A DNA stretch of 31,966 nucleotides, from NCBI GenBank assembly GCA_964058805.1, contig CAXKVV010000321.1, positions 1-31,966 on the forward strand. Reading direction: 5' to 3'. Shown here in pieces: positions 15,936 through 28,225 of the stretch (the stretch's first letter is position 1; the number at the start of each line of letters is the position of its first letter). A program made the position numbers and the translations under genes. Source of the stretch: Schoenoplectus triqueter (taxonomy: Eukaryota; Streptophyta; Magnoliopsida; Poales; Cyperaceae). The notes under the pieces are model-generated. The model made no database searches. It was not told where the DNA came from and saw only the letters and a list, made by a program, of their open reading frames with translations.

Positions 15936-16365
15936 TAGGGTGTCAATTATTGACCCGACCTGACGAGTTAATCCGATCCAATCTGAACCTGATCCGAAAA
16001 TAAATTGGTCAGATATAGATTTAATATTTTTGATCTGAATCGGATCGGGTTGGGTTTGGATTAACCCGACTTGACCCGATTAATTATATTTTTTGAAGTA
16101 ATTTTGTGATTTAGTAAAAATTAAATCTTAAATATACACTAATAATATACTAATTATAAATTAATTAATATTTTATTACTTAAAATTATATAAAAATAAT
16201 TAATAATTAATAATTTATTTTACACGGATTGGGTCGGATTGATCCGTGACCCGTCGGGTTGGGTATGGATCAATATTTTTTGACCCGAAATTAATCGGAT
16301 CGGGCCAAAAAATAATAAAATAATATGATCCAACCCGAACCCGATCCGACCCATTGACACCCCTA
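15936..16365. mobile_element. hAT-like non-autonomous element, copy A (GACCCGA-rich ends)
   Basis: It starts TAGGGTGTCAATTATTGACC and ends ATTGACACCCCTA. The ends carry dense GACCCGA/TCGGGT/GGATCGGG motifs, probable transposase-binding subterminal repeats. The centre is AT-rich (ATTAATTATATTTTTTGAAG, then TACACTAATAATATAC). It is homologous from end to end to the element at 17109-17519. TAGGGGTG-like termini are typical of hAT. No clean 8-bp target duplication is visible, so this copy is assigned mainly by its ends and its sister copy. Confidence 0.65.
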
Positions 16366-17108
16366 GCATACCATCCTTCCAAGGCATCTATTGGTAATTT
16401 CTATTTTAAATCTAATTTATAAATTGTTTTTATTAAAATACTTTTTAATTTGACATTTCTAGATCCTATCCGATGTCTAATACATATATATCATCTGAAT
16501 TTAATTTAAGTTTAATTTTATTTGTATTTTGCAAATTTAAATCTCTTCGGTTCTTGATTGTATTGTTTATCAAATAATTCTCCGCTTGGTTTTGTTTTAG
16601 TTTAAAATTTCTTCAATATAACACATATAAGTACAATAAATATTGTAAAGTACTGCTCAAGTTATTAGGATATATTGTGATAAAACATTCAGAAATTTTA
16701 TTTTCTTTATTTTTTAGACTATGATACGTAGCAATATACAAAAGATGTATGCTTTGGACTCGTATATTGAAATCAATGTCAGACTATTACTGTTTGGGTT
16801 CTTGAAAAATGACCTTATTTAACTAAAAGTAGTATTATTTTGTCATTATTTTATTACTATTATTAAATAAAAATCTAAAAAATAATTAAAAACAAAATTA
16901 ATAAAATCTCGTATTTCATAAAATACCGCTATCTAATTTGCATTACACCAAAGCTTCACACCTGTGTTATTATGTAAACCATAATGAAATTTGTCAACGT
17001 TGCAAATGATACGATGTGCACCTTCAATCCTGGCAAACAACGGTAGAAAATTTCTGAGTTGTGTCTCTCTTTTATGTATAACTAGAGTGGGAAAAAAAGT
17101 GTAATTCT
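16366..17108. other. Spacer between the two hAT-like copies
   Basis: AT-rich, with no protein-like reading frame and no repeat boundary seen. Confidence 0.5.
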
Positions 17109-17519
17109 TAGGGGTGCCAATTATTGACTCGATCTGATCCGATCCGAATCCAACCTGATCCGAAAATAAATGGGTCGGATATGATTTTAATTTTTTTGAT
17201 CCGAATCGGGTCGGGTCAACCCGACTCGACCCGATTAATTATGTTTTTTGAAGTAATTTTATGATTTAGTACTAATTAAAGCTTAAATATACACTAATTA
17301 AGATTAATTATAAATTAATCAATATTTTATTACTTAACATTATATAAATATAATTAATAAATATTTAATTATTTTACACGGATCAGGTCGGGTCGACCCA
17401 TGACCCGTTGGGTCGGGTATGGGTAAAAAAAAATTTATCTGAATTTTTAGGTCGGATTCAGATCGGATCAAGAAAAATAACGAAATAATGTGACCCAACC
17501 CGACCCCTTGATACCCCTA
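17109..17519. mobile_element. hAT-like non-autonomous element, copy B
   Basis: It starts TAGGGGTGCCAATTATTGAC and ends TTGATACCCCTA. It has the same order of features as the copy at 15936-16365: GACCCGA-rich left end, AATTATGTTTTTTGAAGTAA core, TTTTACACGGATCAGGTCGG, GACCCAACCCGACC right end. The flanking AATTCT is present on both sides (17103-17108 and 17519-17524), a possible decayed or offset target duplication. No coding frame. Confidence 0.65.
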
Positions 17520-18219
17520 ATTCTACTAAGATATGTGCAAAAAAAAAGTCAAAATTCATCAGAATGAGAAATTTTAGAGTTCCATTGATTACTACTTAGA
17601 TAAATCAAATCAAATTTTTCGTAGCTTAAAGATTTTGTTTTGATCAAATATCACATACTGACAAAACTTACCGTTTATCTTTTAAAAATTGTATTATGGT
17701 TTCTAAATTAATTCTTAAATTAAATCAAATTTGATAGAGCAGATTAAGGAAGTAGATTTTCCAATTCTAGAATCACCATAGGTTATAGTTCTAGAATCAC
17801 CAAATTATTTTAATTTATATATACGGCCGGATGTAGGATAATAAACTTCTCTATTTTTACAGGTTTTTGAATATTTTTTCAGATTTTTTTTTAGATGAGC
17901 TTAAACTCTCTCCCTTCTCTTCTAGGTTCTGTTGGTTGTAATTTCGATTTTATGTCCCTCTTGTTGCTTTTACAAATTACTTAATATATATGTTCAAATA
18001 ATCGTAAATTCAAGAACGATATCTGTTAATATTATTGTCCTTTCCATGTTTTCAGAAATAATGATACATATATATTTTCAGAATTAATGAATCATCATAA
18101 ATTCAACTTATTGTTATGTATCACGCCATTAAAATGATTGATCCATATGCTCTCAGTCTCAAACAGTTTTATACTTATTGAAGGGAAAAGCAGCACGAGG
18201 CATGGGACCTGCATTAACC
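17520..18219. other. Spacer upstream of the F-box relic
   Basis: AT-rich sequence with no assignable frame or repeat. It may hold the former promoter of the broken F-box gene. No convincing TATA box or start region could be fixed. Confidence 0.4.
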
Positions 18220-19378
18220 ATGGACTGGTCAGATCTTCCCAATGACTTGCTTGAACACTTGACCAGTTTCTTCTCCCTGCAAGATCAATGTTGTCCACCG
18301 ATTCAATGTTGTCTGTCAAAATTGGTATTTGGCAGCCAAACATAATGGAATTTGGGCTTGGTTGAGTTTAGCCAACAACAAACATATCATCCTTCTCTAC
18401 AATTGCCATGGCTGGTAATGGGGGGAAGACGATGTCACCCACAAATGTGAGTTCTTTAACCTTGAAGACAACAAGCACTTCTTCATTGACATTCCGGAGC
18501 TGCACGGGTAGTGTTTGTGCGGTTCATCTTATGGCAGGCTCTTTGCTCTGGACATTGAATTAAATTTCCCGTTTGCTCAATCCATTTACCAAAAAATGCT
18601 ATGACCTGCCTCCTCTTCCTCCCTTCAATATATATGAAAATGTGGACATCAGAATATATATAAAGCAGGCTCAATCCAAATATGAGTTTACTTTTGAACA
18701 AGTGTGAATATGTTTGGTGGATAAAGCCTTTCTAGATAGTGATCCGAGTAGCAGCCCGGATTTTAAAGTCTCGATGATGGCAAGCGCAGGTGGCTTGCAT
18801 TTTGGAAACCCGGTGATTCAGATTGGACATTGATTCCAGGTGTGATTACTTAATTTGATGATATTATTTTCTTCAAACACAACTTCTATGCCATCGAAAC
18901 TGACTGGAAAGACGATGAAATATTTCTTGTTAATGTCGGTTTGGACCCAAATATTAGGAGAGTTGGGCACAAAGTTTCATTGTACAACTCATTCGCATAC
19001 ATGTTGGATTACATGGGAGAGCTACTGCTCGTGCAGAGGCAGCGGAATATATGCGAGGAGCTGCTTTTGATCACAAAAAAGATAACTAATGATTGACTTA
19101 GTAGAGGAAAAATACTCCAATTACAAGCAGCCAGTAGGTGGACATGCAGTGTTCATGAGTGCATATTTATGTGTGACTGTGGACCCATGCCAGTATCCGA
19201 TATGCAAGAAGAATGCTCTCTACATGACTGATATGCCTCTGTATCTTACGGACCAGTTCAAATGTAAAGATCTCTGGATATATGACATGGATGAATGTTC
19301 CTTATCTAAATACTATGACACGACACCACGCATCCATTATAAAGCTTCCCCAATTTGGATGATTCCTAACCTACGGTG
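18220..19378 (+). pseudogene. F-box / DUF295 protein gene, broken by frameshifts and stops
   Basis: Family role: plant F-box proteins with a C-terminal DUF295 domain act as substrate adaptors in SCF ubiquitin ligases. From ATG 18220 the frame reads MDWSDLPNDLLEHLTSFF (F-box). The second half of the box, RFNVVCQNWYLAAKHNG, is in another frame from 18299. EFFNLEDNKHFFIDIPELHG follows at 18449, ending in an in-frame TAG. CGSSYGRLFALDIEL, WLAFWKPGDSDWTLIPG and DDIIFFKHNFYAIETDW follow in shifting frames, then YMGELLLVQRQRN near 19015. The last 96 codons (19089-19378) are open and carry the DUF295 end, from LGGHAVFMSAYL to SPIWMIPNLR. Domain order is complete and roughly full length (about 380 residues), so one ancestral single-exon gene has decayed. 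At least three frameshifts and two or more stops are needed. Sequencing error or unrecognised introns are less likely. Confidence 0.8.
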
Positions 19379-20880
19379 AGAAGTAGCGGTACTGTATCAC
19401 CAGTTTTACTGCCTTGAAAAGAAGACTCATGACTGTAAAATCAGGGTGAATTCCACTAGAAGTGAGACTTATCACTTGTGTTGTGTGTAAGAATCATGGA
19501 ACTAGATATGTTTATCCTTGTTCAGTTTTTCTTTCAAGAAATGATGAAAACTATGTACTCTCTATGCTTTTTTCATATATTAACTCAATTAGCAGTGCTG
19601 AATATTAGATTTGGCGGGTGGGGTGTATTTTAAAATACCGCTTTTTGTTAATTTGAAATTCACATTTGAAAATTAATCGTATTTCTGATTAACCCACATT
19701 TAATGTTTTCTTCAGTTCCGCCTGGACCCAAAATTCCACAGAAATCATCAAGCCCCAAATCAAATATTCAACTTGTCGGCCAGGCCCAAGTTCCACTTTT
19801 ATTCCATTTCTTTTCAAATGTGTATATGTCACTATTATTCCTCTCGTATCCATTTCTGTATATATAGATAGGCGTCAATTTAATTATTTTGTCTTTGCAT
19901 CAGAAAAGACTCATTACAGGGAGAAAATGGCAATTTTGTTTCAGTTTATTATTTCGTCATTCTCAAATCGAGTTTCTTAATCACAAAAATATGGGGTTCA
20001 TAAATTACCCCCCAAAAAATGTTCATGCAAAATTTAGAATCAATTCTAAACACCTGAAGCTACTATTGATACAGTGGGCTAAGCAAAGTTTTTTTGTCAG
20101 CAGTAGCACTCAGGTAAGGTACATTCTTGTATCAGTCAACACAAAACCAGCAACTGATCCAGCATGGGGGCATAAATGAAGTCAGAGTAAAATTACACAA
20201 TATAAGTTCATTACCATACACAAATTCATATATGCATTATATTGGAAGCCAGCTTGTACAATGGTGACAAAATGAACAACACACTCCTGAATTATTTTCT
20301 GAAGCAATTCAAGAGTCAAAAGCCCTTAATAAGAGTGATATAGGAATAGGAGATCAGATCAGGAGGGCATCCCAGCTTTGGCATTTTGTCGAGCACCATA
20401 ACTCAAGGGTATAAGAGATTGATTAACCTGAATCACAGCCAATTAGAATGTAACAATTTCTTCTCCGGCACTTATGTTGCTAACATCACAAATCTTCCTC
20501 CGATTTCAATATCCCTTTGTATCGTACGCCTCTCCGTTCTTTCGAAATTGCTTGCTTGTTTTGTCAGATATTAACAATATATTAAGACTAAAATAAAATC
20601 TCGTTGAAAAATGTCAAAGTGAACTGAATCAATTTACGAAATCTGGATGAACATTTAGTTATTCATGCATCGATACCGATCTCGAAATGCCAAAGAAAAA
20701 TAAAGAAAGAATGTCCAATGAAAATCAATATTACAGCTAATGAACAAGACTATCCTCTGTAAATGGTTATGGAGATGATTATGTACATGGGCTGCGAGTA
20801 CCTAGTTCATAATTTCATATGTTATGTGGTTCAGCTTCAAAAGAGGGGGTGTTATTTGCAAATGCAATTTGTCTGAAGAG
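19379..20880. other. Spacer downstream of the F-box relic
   Basis: Short open frames exist (for example 19889-20179 and 20386-20574), but their translations have no motif I recognise and their flanks lack clear splice context. I see no supported gene here. Confidence 0.4.
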
Positions 20881-21099
20881 TTACTTATTATTTTTATTTT
20901 TTATGTCAATACAGCCGCTTGGCATCTTGGACATGTATATATTACCTACTGGATGAAATGTTAACGCCGATTGCATAAAAGAATCATTAGTGCTACCATA
21001 ATCCAATTGACCAGTCAACAGTTTGATTTGATCAGCTAATAGTCTTGGTTGAGAAGTCCATACTTCAACAACAAGCTTCTCCATGACTATTACATACAA
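20881..21099 (-). other. Unassigned 72-codon open frame, possible gene fragment
   Basis: The translation contains VVEVWTSQPRLLADQIKLL and a stretch ending FHPVGNIYMSKMPSGCIDI. This has more protein-like composition than nearby random frames. A possible splice acceptor (TTTCACGCAG on the minus strand) precedes it at about 21108. I do not recognise the family and see no partner exons. It could be a fragment of a decayed gene or simply a chance frame. Confidence 0.2.
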
Positions 21100-21459
21100 A
21101 TTCTGCGTGAAACCTCCAAAAGTTGTACGCTTTCTGATGAGTGATGAGTTAGTCGCCCAATACCACGCTCCGAATTACTATAACACTAAAGATATATAAC
21201 GACAATGGCATTACTAGAACACTAAGATATAATAACCACAAATATACACAAATAGAGAATACAACAATTCACAGATCCAAGTAGGTAAAAGGTTCATGCA
21301 TCCATGAAATGATTTTCAAGATTATATGAACTAATGCATTGTTATTATTATATAAGTCTCAAATACCATATCACATATCACATCGAAACATGCCTAGTAT
21401 CATCCACATCAACGGGTACACTAATGGATTGTTATCGTTATGTCATTTATCCCAAAAGT

Positions 21460-23943
21460 TCATTTTTTCTTCGGCATGGCAGCAAGTTTTGTGTACATCC
21501 TAGCCATTGATTGGTACCCCCTAAGATCACCCGACCGGAGAAGATTTCCTAGATATAGTAGAAAAGCAAAATATTAGCTTTTGAGAGAGAAAAGCAGAAG
21601 ATCGATGATTTCGTAAATACATGAGACCATTTATTTAATTATTTAACACACAAAACATTAACTTTCCAAAACATGAGACTGAGTATTTAACTATAAAGCC
21701 CTCGAGTATATTTTGCACATTTCCCTCACATTTACCTGACTTAGGATTTAGTTATAAGCCCGAGAGTATGTTTCAATGTTTGGCTTCCTTTATGTCACAG
21801 CTTAACAAAAATGGTTTCTGATTGATTTAAGTGAAAACATAATGTTATTTAATAAAATCAGGCAAGAGATAGCACAGGAAAAGATGCATTGCAAATTCAT
21901 AGATAACAATTTCTTTAAGAAAAAGCAAATAAAAGTACGATGAAACAAAATGAACAGATCTTCCTCATATACTGTTATCTTACAAGAATCCACATTTTCA
22001 AAAGCTTCATGTGCTAAAATTCCCAATGTTCTATAACTTCTTGACAAATTGGAAATCTGAGGGGCTTAAACGCTATCAAGCATTAAACAAAAGTTTTGGT
22101 TAAACATTAAGTTATAAAGTTAACACAAACCAGAATCACAATTGAGGGGGCTATCAGGCTCAGGATGGGCCATAAGGGCTATTATGGCCCGGCAGACTGA
22201 TTGTAAGGTCCATGCAGGGCTCCACGCATTCTTCAATATATCCAGGCATATTTCTCCAGTCTGCGTTTTTGTATAAATTTTAAAACAAAAGATAAAGACT
22301 GGATATAAATATGCACATGCAACATGATCTAAATTCTAAACATTACTAACTAGCCCTTGCAAAAAAAAAAGCTTCTCATAACCACAATGAAAAGCATCAT
22401 CATGTCTTGTAGGACAAAAGAAGTATCATGTATTTAACAAGTTAGTCAAAGTGACCTAAGAGTCCCCAGAGGAGTTCTTGACTTTCAGGAAATTAAAATT
22501 TTAACTTCAGACCAAAAGGAGAACTAACCTTAAAATGCACATTTGGGTGGAAAATCTTGGTCAAAAATCGAACTTGAGGAGGCAATAAAGGATACTGCTC
22601 CGGAATTGCAAATGCCAGCTGAAAAACACCTCCTTCATAGGGTGTTTCTGAAGGTCCCTGCATATCACACAGCAAGATATTGAGCTCTTTTCACATACAC
22701 CCCCCTCAAAGCTAATTTCTTTCTTTTGGCACTGAAAAATTCTAGAGATTATTCTGGCAACTCCAGACACGTTTGTAGAGGATGCATATTTCTACAGAGA
22801 TTGTGATAGTAGGATGTTTTCTGAATTGAAGAAACTTAAATATTCTCGGCAAAAGAATCTCAAATAGAAACAAATAAATAGCACAACTGAGTTCTGTTCA
22901 TGTTCAATTTGTAAGCAGCTCACCAATTCTGCAAAAAAAGCAAACTGGACATTCAACATACCTCAGCAAACCGATTGTGGATAAGTAAACTAACAAGAGA
23001 ATATACATTGCATCTACTTCTTCCTGACGTTTCTCCTTCTCAGTTTACAGTATTTTTTTTTATCAGAAAAATGAAGGTCTCAGTTTACAGTATTAAATGA
23101 CACTTTCTTCTTTCTTTTAATATCTAATGGAGAATTGATATTCTACAAGCAACATGGAAAGTAATTACTCTCATAGTCAATGAGAAAGACGAGAGAGATA
23201 ATGAAGACATGGAAGAAAATATAAGTTAATGGGGGGAATTAAGAAAGAATATTCATCTGAGAAAGGAAACAAAGTCAATCTGATAGGGGCAAAATTCTTT
23301 TTTTTTTGTTTGTTTTTTGCTACTCAAGTACCTTGATGCTATATTGACAAATTCTGTCTTATGCTCAAGTACCATGGAAAATTTATTCGAGAGCACAATG
23401 GTAACTGTCTTGACAAACGATTATCAGTATAATTTTGAATTTGGTTTCTTTATGTTTCATAACAAAAAAAAAACCAGACAGCTTGCTATTCACACTCTAC
23501 TTCACCATACAAACAATCAAAATTAGGAATCATTTTGGGTGATAAAAAGTAGCATAATAGCAAGAAGCCAAACACTGACTTTGCAGAATTCCAGAATGAA
23601 ATTGAACTTAGATAGAAAAGTAGTACAGTAGTAAGTTTATCATTATTACGTGGAATAATTTGTTAATTTCTTGTTTAGAAAGAACAAATGAAACAATATA
23701 CCTTGATAAGAGCAGTCCATTTAAAAATGTTAGAATCGTCACAGATTAACTGGATATCTGGGTCAGCTGATTTCTCTCTTTGCACTTCCTTGTACTCCTT
23801 GAATAACCTAGCTCTAGAAGCCTTTTGTTACAATTGAAGATAAAACTGTGTAAATTAGACCAATTATCCCAAATTTACCGAATGGTGGTAATTTAGCTCG
23901 CACAAAATTGGCTAATCTAAACAGAGAGGTAATAGACCTGCAT
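21460..23943 (-). CDS. PEX4: PEX4, peroxisomal E2 ubiquitin-conjugating enzyme
   Basis: Role (family knowledge): PEX4 is the E2, anchored at the peroxisome by PEX22, that ubiquitinates the import receptor PEX5 so it can be recycled by PEX1/PEX6. Coding exons in order: 23938-23943 (ATG CAG only), 23702-23821, 22529-22657, 22131-22260, 21460-21548. All have GT-AG junctions and consistent phase. The total is 474 nt, 157 residues, the same length as Arabidopsis PEX4. The N-terminus [19 protein letters not shown] is diagnostic. The UBC fold shows [16 protein letters not shown], the HPN motif in [10 protein letters not shown], and the catalytic Cys at residue 90 in [17 protein letters not shown]. 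The C-terminus is [12 protein letters not shown]. No disruption is seen. The gene follows the TOL gene in the same direction, with about 1 kb between coding regions. Confidence 0.97.
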
Positions 23944-23999
23944 GACTATCAAAATATCAGTCCGATCTCAAGCTCCGAGTCAAGTTCCAAATTGCGAAC

Positions 24000-24093
24000 C
24001 TGAAAAATTACAAAAGAGATGGTCGATTTTCCAAACCGACCGGATGCGTTTTTGGTTTTGAGCGAAAGAAAGCTTGAATCGGAAGAGACTCAC
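24000..24093 (-). other. PEX4: Leader intron in the PEX4 5' untranslated region
   Basis: On the minus strand a good donor (CACG|GTGAGTC) lies at 24094/24093. An acceptor (ATTTTTCAG|GTTCGC) lies at 24000/23999. This would leave a 5' leader exon upstream of 24094 and a second leader segment 23999-23944 joined to the 6-nt coding exon. Leader introns often raise expression in plants. It is predicted from splice signals only. Confidence 0.5.
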
Positions 24094-24753
24094 CGTGCGA
24101 TGTAAGCCGATTCTCCCTTCCCTCCTAGTCTGCGATTGATGAGTCTGAAGATTTATTCAACCGATTCTTTGGAGTTGGACGATCGGAAGAGAATTTGGGA
24201 TTTGGGGTAGCTGGTAGTATGAACGATTCTTCGTTAATTAGGACCCACCCAAAAAAAAATAATAATAAATAAATAAAAACATGAAATTTTGTTTGGACCG
24301 GATATAAGCGAATTAGTGGGCCAGTCATAACTTCATTTAATAATTGGGCCTGAACATAGTTTTATGAAAGGCTGAGAGCTGATGTGAATTCGTTTTGACA
24401 CCACTGTAATTTAGCACAAAATTACTTGTAGCGTTGCAGGATTAGTAAGGCTCTATTAGTGTACGCGCAGACGGGAATTATGAAGCCATCCAAAATTCCA
24501 AATTCCAACATAAGAAGCAGAATAAAAAAATAGCTGGTATCCTGTGATTTGCATCTAGTTCATATAATAACTCTTTCGAGAGGAAAAAGATATGTAAAAG
24601 TACAAGAAACAGGTGCTGCATACAACTATAGACAAACAACAATGATTTAGACATCCATAGAAGTGGGGGCAAAACATGTACATGCATTATACACAAAAAG
24701 AATTAAGAAAAAAAACGAATAGTAATTACAGAAGCACATCATCTTAAAAACTC
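24094..24753. promoter_or_regulatory. PEX4 promoter region and TOL downstream flank
   Basis: This region separates the putative PEX4 leader exon from the predicted TOL poly(A) signal. PEX4 transcription is expected to begin close to 24100-24180. No strong TATA box is visible at the right spacing, and GGGTCCTAATTAACG-type sequence on the minus strand is the only distinct feature. No gene was found on either strand. Confidence 0.35.
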
Positions 24754-24759
24754 TTTATT
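24754..24759 (-). terminator. Putative poly(A) signal of the TOL gene
   Basis: The minus strand reads AATAAA about 175 nt downstream of the TOL stop codon, a usual 3' UTR length in plants. Cleavage would follow by about 45590 minus-strand-independent evidence cannot be given here; the site itself is only predicted from the hexamer. Confidence 0.35.
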
Positions 24760-24931
24760 CAGCAATGGGATTTGCACTATCAGAACCAATAGCCCACAAC
24801 AAATGAGAAAGAAAAACAAATTATATATAAAAATTTCTACAAGCAGTACAACAACCTCACCACAATTGCGAAGAAAAAAAAGAAGGTAAAATGACTGCCG
24901 TTAATGAAAAAAGAAAGAAATGTTTTAAAGG

Positions 24932-26286
24932 TTATTTGGGCTTAGATTTTGCCATGCTAACAAGGTCTCCAAAAAGTTTGTCCTCAGGCTTGGCAGGTCT
25001 ACTAGACGGTACCATTGGGGTACTGTTACTGTAAGAAATACCACTACCAGCCCCACTCATATACCCACCAGCCTTATCCTGCATAGAGAGGCCATACATC
25101 CTCTGTGACAGATCATTTGTACCACCCATACCAGCACCATAACCATACATCTGTCCCATCTGACTGTAGTATTGTGATGCTTCCTGTGATGGCTGCATAT
25201 ACCCGTAGCCCATCATTTGGCCACCATACATAGCCATTTGCTGGGGATACATGCCATACTGGGAAGGTGGACCATATTGGCCAGTCGGACCAGGTTGGTA
25301 CTGCATCCCAGGGAACTGAGTGCCTTGTGCCATTTGTTGCTGTGGTAGGAAACCAGACTGACCATTCTGCATTGGCATGTGACCCATTTGCACTGGGGAT
25401 TGTGGCTGCATCGTGGGGCCAACTTGGCCTGTTGGAATAGAACCAGCAAGAGTTTGCATTTGAAATCCTCCTGGTTGTGCAACTCCTGTTTGGCTGGATT
25501 GATCCGGTTGTGTTTCCCACGGTGGTAGTGGAAAAGCTTCCCCATGATTATCTGCATGCAAAAGGTAAAAACGTGGAAATTTAACTGTGATTATGTTTAA
25601 AAACCAAAAACTGCTGATATGGGTTTCATTTTTTTTGACAAATGACACAAGTTTAATAAACCTACTACTTTTGCTTTCAAGTTATGCATAAATTGAATTC
25701 GAGCAAAAAATTTACAAACTGTGAAATATTAAAACAAAATAACTTTAATGATATATATATATATATTGAAAGTGTGGGGCAAAACCCAACAACTTCATTG
25801 AAAATCAGAAAATAATCTTGGTACCCAATCCAAGCGATGTTCATAGATCACAACAGCTCAAAAATACCATAAGTGTTGCCAAATAATAATAATTTATAGT
25901 TTCAAATTACTATAAAAGTATAAATGACAAAAGTTAAAGTCTTCCACTATGATATACATGCTCTTTTGGTTGCATCTAAGTAACAAACTGATCAGTTTTA
26001 AAAAGAATTCAATATAACTCAAGCTTTTATAAAAGGTATTATATCAAATTTCAAGCTTTTTTAAAAGGTATTATATCAATTTTAAAAGATTCAAAGTTTG
26101 GTCCTTCACAAAACACTAACTCAGCCCATGAACTGTAATAGGATTGGTTCTTGAACTTTCAAATGAGATCAAGCTGATCCTAGAACTTTGGAAAATGATC
26201 AGTGCCTGAACTTGTGCTGTGGTGCCAAATTTGGTTCTTGAAATTTCAGAAAGAAACTGAGTTTAGTGATCAACTCTTTTTTTTTT

Positions 26287-26317
<31 letters not shown>

Positions 26318-28150
26318 CACGGTCCAAGGACAAACTTGATGCGAATTAAAGTTCAAGGACCTAACTTTGATCCTTCTACAAAGACAAGGTGCAATTATGC
26401 AGACAAGAATGCAAGTGTGAAAAAGTATGTCATGCTATATACAAATAAAACTGAGTATTAGTGTGATTAACAGAAAACAACAAGATTGGACGGGTGGGAG
26501 CCTCTGAGAGGCGAATAGTGAAAGAAACCCTAGGCGAAAAAAGACACCCCCAAACTTCAAACCCTAGGCATGGGAGGCGGTTCCGCCGGCTGTACAACAC
26601 GACCAAGCAACCACCAGTACAACGCGACCTCCGCCCGCCTCTGGATCTGATCCTCAGCCTCCAGATCCAGATCCGGTGTACAGCAACCAACAGCAACGAT
26701 GATAACTGCCTCACCGATGACGACAGCCACCTAACCGACGATCAGTTTCATTTTTATTTTTCTTTCTTTGGGAAAAATGCCTTTGGCTACATTTCTTGTA
26801 AATTCTCAGCTTTCCTCTTTCTTTTCTTTTCTGTTTTTCTGTAAATCTGCTTCTTTTTAATGGAAAAAAATGGGTAGGTTTTTTGCCTGCCCCTTCAAAA
26901 AAGATTACCAGAAAACAAAATTGCTTATCGCTCTGTAGAAAAAAACAACTCATTTACCAAAGAATTGTTGCAAGAATGGCATTTAGTATATAATCCAGTG
27001 AAGGTATGTACAGCGTACAGCTATATACGCCATGATTTTTATTCTACCACAGCCTCTGTTGAAACTTCAATGAAGTAGGGGCAGTCTAAATGAAATCCCG
27101 AAAGCAAATCAAAAAAAGAAGGAAAGAAAAATAAAAGTAATTTGCTACCTCAAATTCAGTATAAGGTATTGAATTTAGATATATGTAAAATTAACGTCAT
27201 TTCAGTAATCAACCAGACATTTTTGCATCAAACAGAAAATAGAAGCACATTGTAAGGTGTGTTGGTTTATTACCACCATATTCTGCAGTTGGCGACCGGG
27301 GACTCATGCCTTGTGGGACCATCTGACCGTTCCAGGGCAAGGCAGGTTGATTCAATTGTGGTGCTGCCTGATCAAAAGGAGTTGCCACTGGATTGGCCAT
27401 GGAATTAGACATTGCAGCTCCATTTGCATAAATTCCGGGATGAGGTGAAAGCTGTTGTTGTGGTTGGACTGGTGGCTGAGCTGCAGCAACTCCAAATGGT
27501 TGAGATCCCATCAAGTCGGAACTTGGATTAGTCGTCTGTGCACTGTTGTTTTGAGGATACATCTCTACTAGTGCTAAAAGGTCTCCTGGGTTAGAAGGAG
27601 CATTTGAGTTGGAATTTGAAGCAGAAAGGGGATCTGTGACTGGGACGAGTGCAAGTGAACTTGCATTTGTAGGTGCTGGCTCTGGTGTGTCAAAATCAAA
27701 GCTCAGAAGATCCATGGTAGGTTCAGGTTTTAATAATGTGGCTGCAGCTGGGCCATTGGATCCTTCAGGTCCAGGTAGCAGTAGCTGCTGAAAAGGTGGA
27801 TTATCTCCCGTGCTTGCACCAGATCTAGAGATCAGAAATGCAAAGAGTGGAGAATAAGGTATACAAAATGCTTGAAAATGTTAACCTAACCAGCTGATGG
27901 AATACAACCAGGCATACCAGTTTCCCCCTTTTTCCTTCTTGGGTTCACAGTGCTTTTTTGTTCTGAGTCAAACTGAGGATATTAAGATTGGGAAAATTCA
28001 TGTGTACCCATAAACATCAAGTATAAAATGCATTCCATAAGGCCATAATCATGTCATAAACTCAAATCTCCCCAATGTCCCAATCACCTTATTTGTTTTT
28101 CCCTCAAAAAGAAGACAGTGGTTATCAAAAACAAAAAAGAAGAAGGGAAA

Positions 28151-28225
<75 letters not shown>

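Noticed and set aside
25113..25557. Additional long minus-strand frames over the last TOL exon
   Set aside because: They are alternate frames of the Gln/Met/Gly-rich TOL tail. The TOL frame alone joins the upstream exons in phase and ends in the conserved KPEDKLFGDLV block.
26100..26400. Possible inverted repeat built on TTCTTGAACTTTC and AAAGTTCAAGGACC
   Set aside because: It resembles a widespread plant repeat motif, but the ends are not defined and the central G-run makes the sequence unreliable.
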